DNA of 64,000 nucleotides from Arenibacter sp041392165. Its GTDB lineage: Bacteria > Bacteroidota > Bacteroidia > Flavobacteriales > Flavobacteriaceae. Each line of letters starts with the position of its first letter. Within the stretch, counting starts at the first letter, position 1. The stretch spans positions 124,001-188,000 of the forward strand of contig JAWKMN010000004.1 in assembly GCA_041392165.1 (NCBI GenBank), given 5' to 3'. The position numbers were made by a program, and so were the translations under genes. The notes beneath the pieces were generated by a model that was not told where the DNA came from, searched no databases, and saw only the letters and a program-made list of their open reading frames with translations. Shown in pieces: positions 62,903 to 64,000 of this stretch.

Positions 62903-63482
62903 GGATATGTTCAGGAATTCGGATATGGAAAAAGTGCCATCAATGAAGGATGGGCATGAAGAACGTTTTTTAGAAAGAATGGAAAAAAAACTACCGGTTT
63001 CCAAGGGCCTTGTTTTTCCTTGGTTCAAGATTGCCGCTGCGCTCATAATTTTTATTGGTTTAGCGGTCTATATTTTTAAACAAGGGAATGGGCAGGAACC
63101 TTCGGAGACGAACATAGTTGAAAAGGACGGCCCCGTGCCTGGGGAAAAGGGAATTTCCTTAGGGGATCTTTCCCCTGATTTAAAGAAGGTGGAGGATTAT
63201 TATATGGTGAACATAAATCTGGAATTGTCACAATTGGAAATTTCGGATAGGAACAAAACCCTGATCGATAGTTACATGGAACGCTTGGAGGAATTGAATA
63301 TGGAGTATAAAAAGTTAAATAAGGAATTAAACGAAATTGGCCCTAACGACCAGACCATAACCGCTTTGATAAAGAACTTACAGCTAAGATTGCAACTGCT
63401 GCACAAACTTAGGGATAAGTTAAAGGAATTGCAGACCCAAGGTGTACAAACGGATATAAACACCTTGATTACGAGTGTTTGA
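62886..63482 (+). CDS. Single-pass membrane protein, possible anti-sigma factor
   Basis: A 198-residue protein: a cytoplasmic N-terminal region of about 45 residues (MSQDLRDMFRNSDMEKVPSMKDGHEERFLERME), one transmembrane helix (IAAALIIFIGLAVYIF), and a periplasmic helical part with a long coiled-coil-like stretch (RLEELNMEYKKLNKELNEI and QLRLQLLHKLRDKLKELQ). Overlap with the ECF sigma gene and this topology point to anti-sigma function, but no zinc-binding anti-sigma motif is seen. Confidence 0.75.
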   Translation: MSQDLRDMFRNSDMEKVPSMKDGHEERFLERMEKKLPVSKGLVFPWFKIAAALIIFIGLAVYIFKQGNGQEPSETNIVEKDGPVPGEKGISLGDLSPDLKKVEDYYMVNINLELSQLEISDRNKTLIDSYMERLEELNMEYKKLNKELNEIGPNDQTITALIKNLQLRLQLLHKLRDKLKELQTQGVQTDINTLITSV

Positions 63483-63516
63483 GCAGCCCTTTTTTTAAAC
63501 TAAATAAATAGTACAG

Positions 63517-64000
63517 ATGAAAACAATATTGAAAAAAACAGGATTTATTGCGGGAATAATAGTGTTTATGGGTACTAGTGCCGTATGGGGGCAAAAAAAG
63601 ACCAAGACCTTTCATGAAAATTTTAATGTATCCGATGAGGTGGTGTTGGAAGTAAACACCAGTTATGCCGATATAGAATTTGAAACATGGAACAAGGATC
63701 AAGTGGATATTTTGGCAGTGGTAGAATTGGAGGATGTGTCCGAGGAAGAAGCAGACCGCTATTTTAAAAGGGAGCCTGTAAAAATAGTAGGAAATAGTAA
63801 GAATATAAGTATAAGTACAGTATCTGGACATAGGGAGTTTCTAGCATACAATACTGAGGATATTGATATAGATATCGATTTTCTGGATCAAATTAACGGG
63901 GCAGAGGGAGCCCATACCATAGCGCCATTGGTTGAGCTGCCGGAACTTCCGGAAATGATGGAAATGCCCCCGCTTCCCCCAATGAATATTAAGCCATTTG
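63517..64000 (+). CDS. Secreted DUF4097-like beta protein (3' partial)
   Basis: Open from the ATG at 63517 to the end of the window (161 codons seen). The signal peptide is FIAGIIVFMGTSAVWGQ. The mature part starts with a beta-rich segment (FNVSDEVVLEVNTSYADIEFETWNKDQVDILAVVEL) like the adhesin-type DUF4097 repeat, then an acidic, Pro/Met/Leu-rich stretch (LPELPEMMEMPPLPPMN). It is the third gene of the ECF locus and probably the envelope partner or target of that system. Confidence 0.72.
   Translation, partial: MKTILKKTGFIAGIIVFMGTSAVWGQKKTKTFHENFNVSDEVVLEVNTSYADIEFETWNKDQVDILAVVELEDVSEEEADRYFKREPVKIVGNSKNISISTVSGHREFLAYNTEDIDIDIDFLDQINGAEGAHTIAPLVELPELPEMMEMPPLPPMNIKPF

Overview
The window looks like a chromosomal segment of a marine-type Flavobacteriaceae member (Bacteroidetes). 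The evidence is a PorP/SprF protein paired with a large secreted protein ending in a gliding-motility/type IX secretion C-terminal domain, promoters of the Bacteroidetes type (TTTG, about 19 bases, TANNTTTG), moderately AT-rich coding sequence, and many family-typical genes (DUF5606, DUF2911, SprF, long-form PurC). The sequence does not allow a genus call. No rRNA, tRNA or CRISPR array was seen.

Layout. 1-4.4 kb: phoH (5' end outside the window) and purC, converging on a DnaQ-like exonuclease and a CBS/DUF294 signalling protein. 4.8-16 kb: a cytochrome/FG-GAP lipoprotein, pepT, pyrD, a Dabb protein, a LysE exporter, an HMG-CoA lyase, a porin/FMN-binding/membrane-protein trio, and guaB. 16-29 kb: a secreted thioredoxin, lysA, sucC, small conserved proteins, an Hsp20 gene with a striking paired operator-like site, uvrB, a two-gene ABC exporter, an unknown protein with kinase-like motifs, a nucleoid-associated protein, a pRiA4b ORF-3-like protein and ctaA. 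29.4-33.2 kb: porP/sprF and an 897-residue surface protein with 204-bp tandem repeats. 33.5-40 kb: CCA-adding enzyme, a YrdC protein, and a surface-glycan block (nucleotidyltransferase, a CDP-glycerol-transferase/GT2 fusion, and a second GT2).

40-53.9 kb: housekeeping genes dapD, ruvX, def and a DUF5606 gene, then an island of secreted hydrolases (esterase, GH20 hexosaminidase, SGNH hydrolase, SMP-30 lipoprotein, DUF3500 protein), then mazG, a frameshifted MATE transporter gene, a small acidic protein and a PAP2 phosphatase. Four of the island genes lie between two 44-bp direct repeats embedded in hairpin-rich spacers. 54.0-55.6 kb: one GC-rich insertion sequence with terminator-like hairpins at both ends, both oriented against transcription entering the element. 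55.7-59.4 kb: an envelope-lipid glycosylation operon (GT2, LAB_N protein, ArnT-like GT39, membrane protein). 59.5-64 kb: MeaB GTPase, DUF2911 protein, aldose epimerase, and an ECF sigma factor operon that runs off the end.

The most interesting leads are the repeat-flanked hydrolase island, the teichoic-acid-like glycan pair in a Gram-negative genome, a LAB_N protein sitting where a lipid-sugar flippase would be expected, the kinase-like orphan at 25.2 kb, the paired GACA-N3-TGTC sites before hsp20, and the terminator-guarded insertion sequence. Function statements rest on motif recognition by eye; no database search was run.
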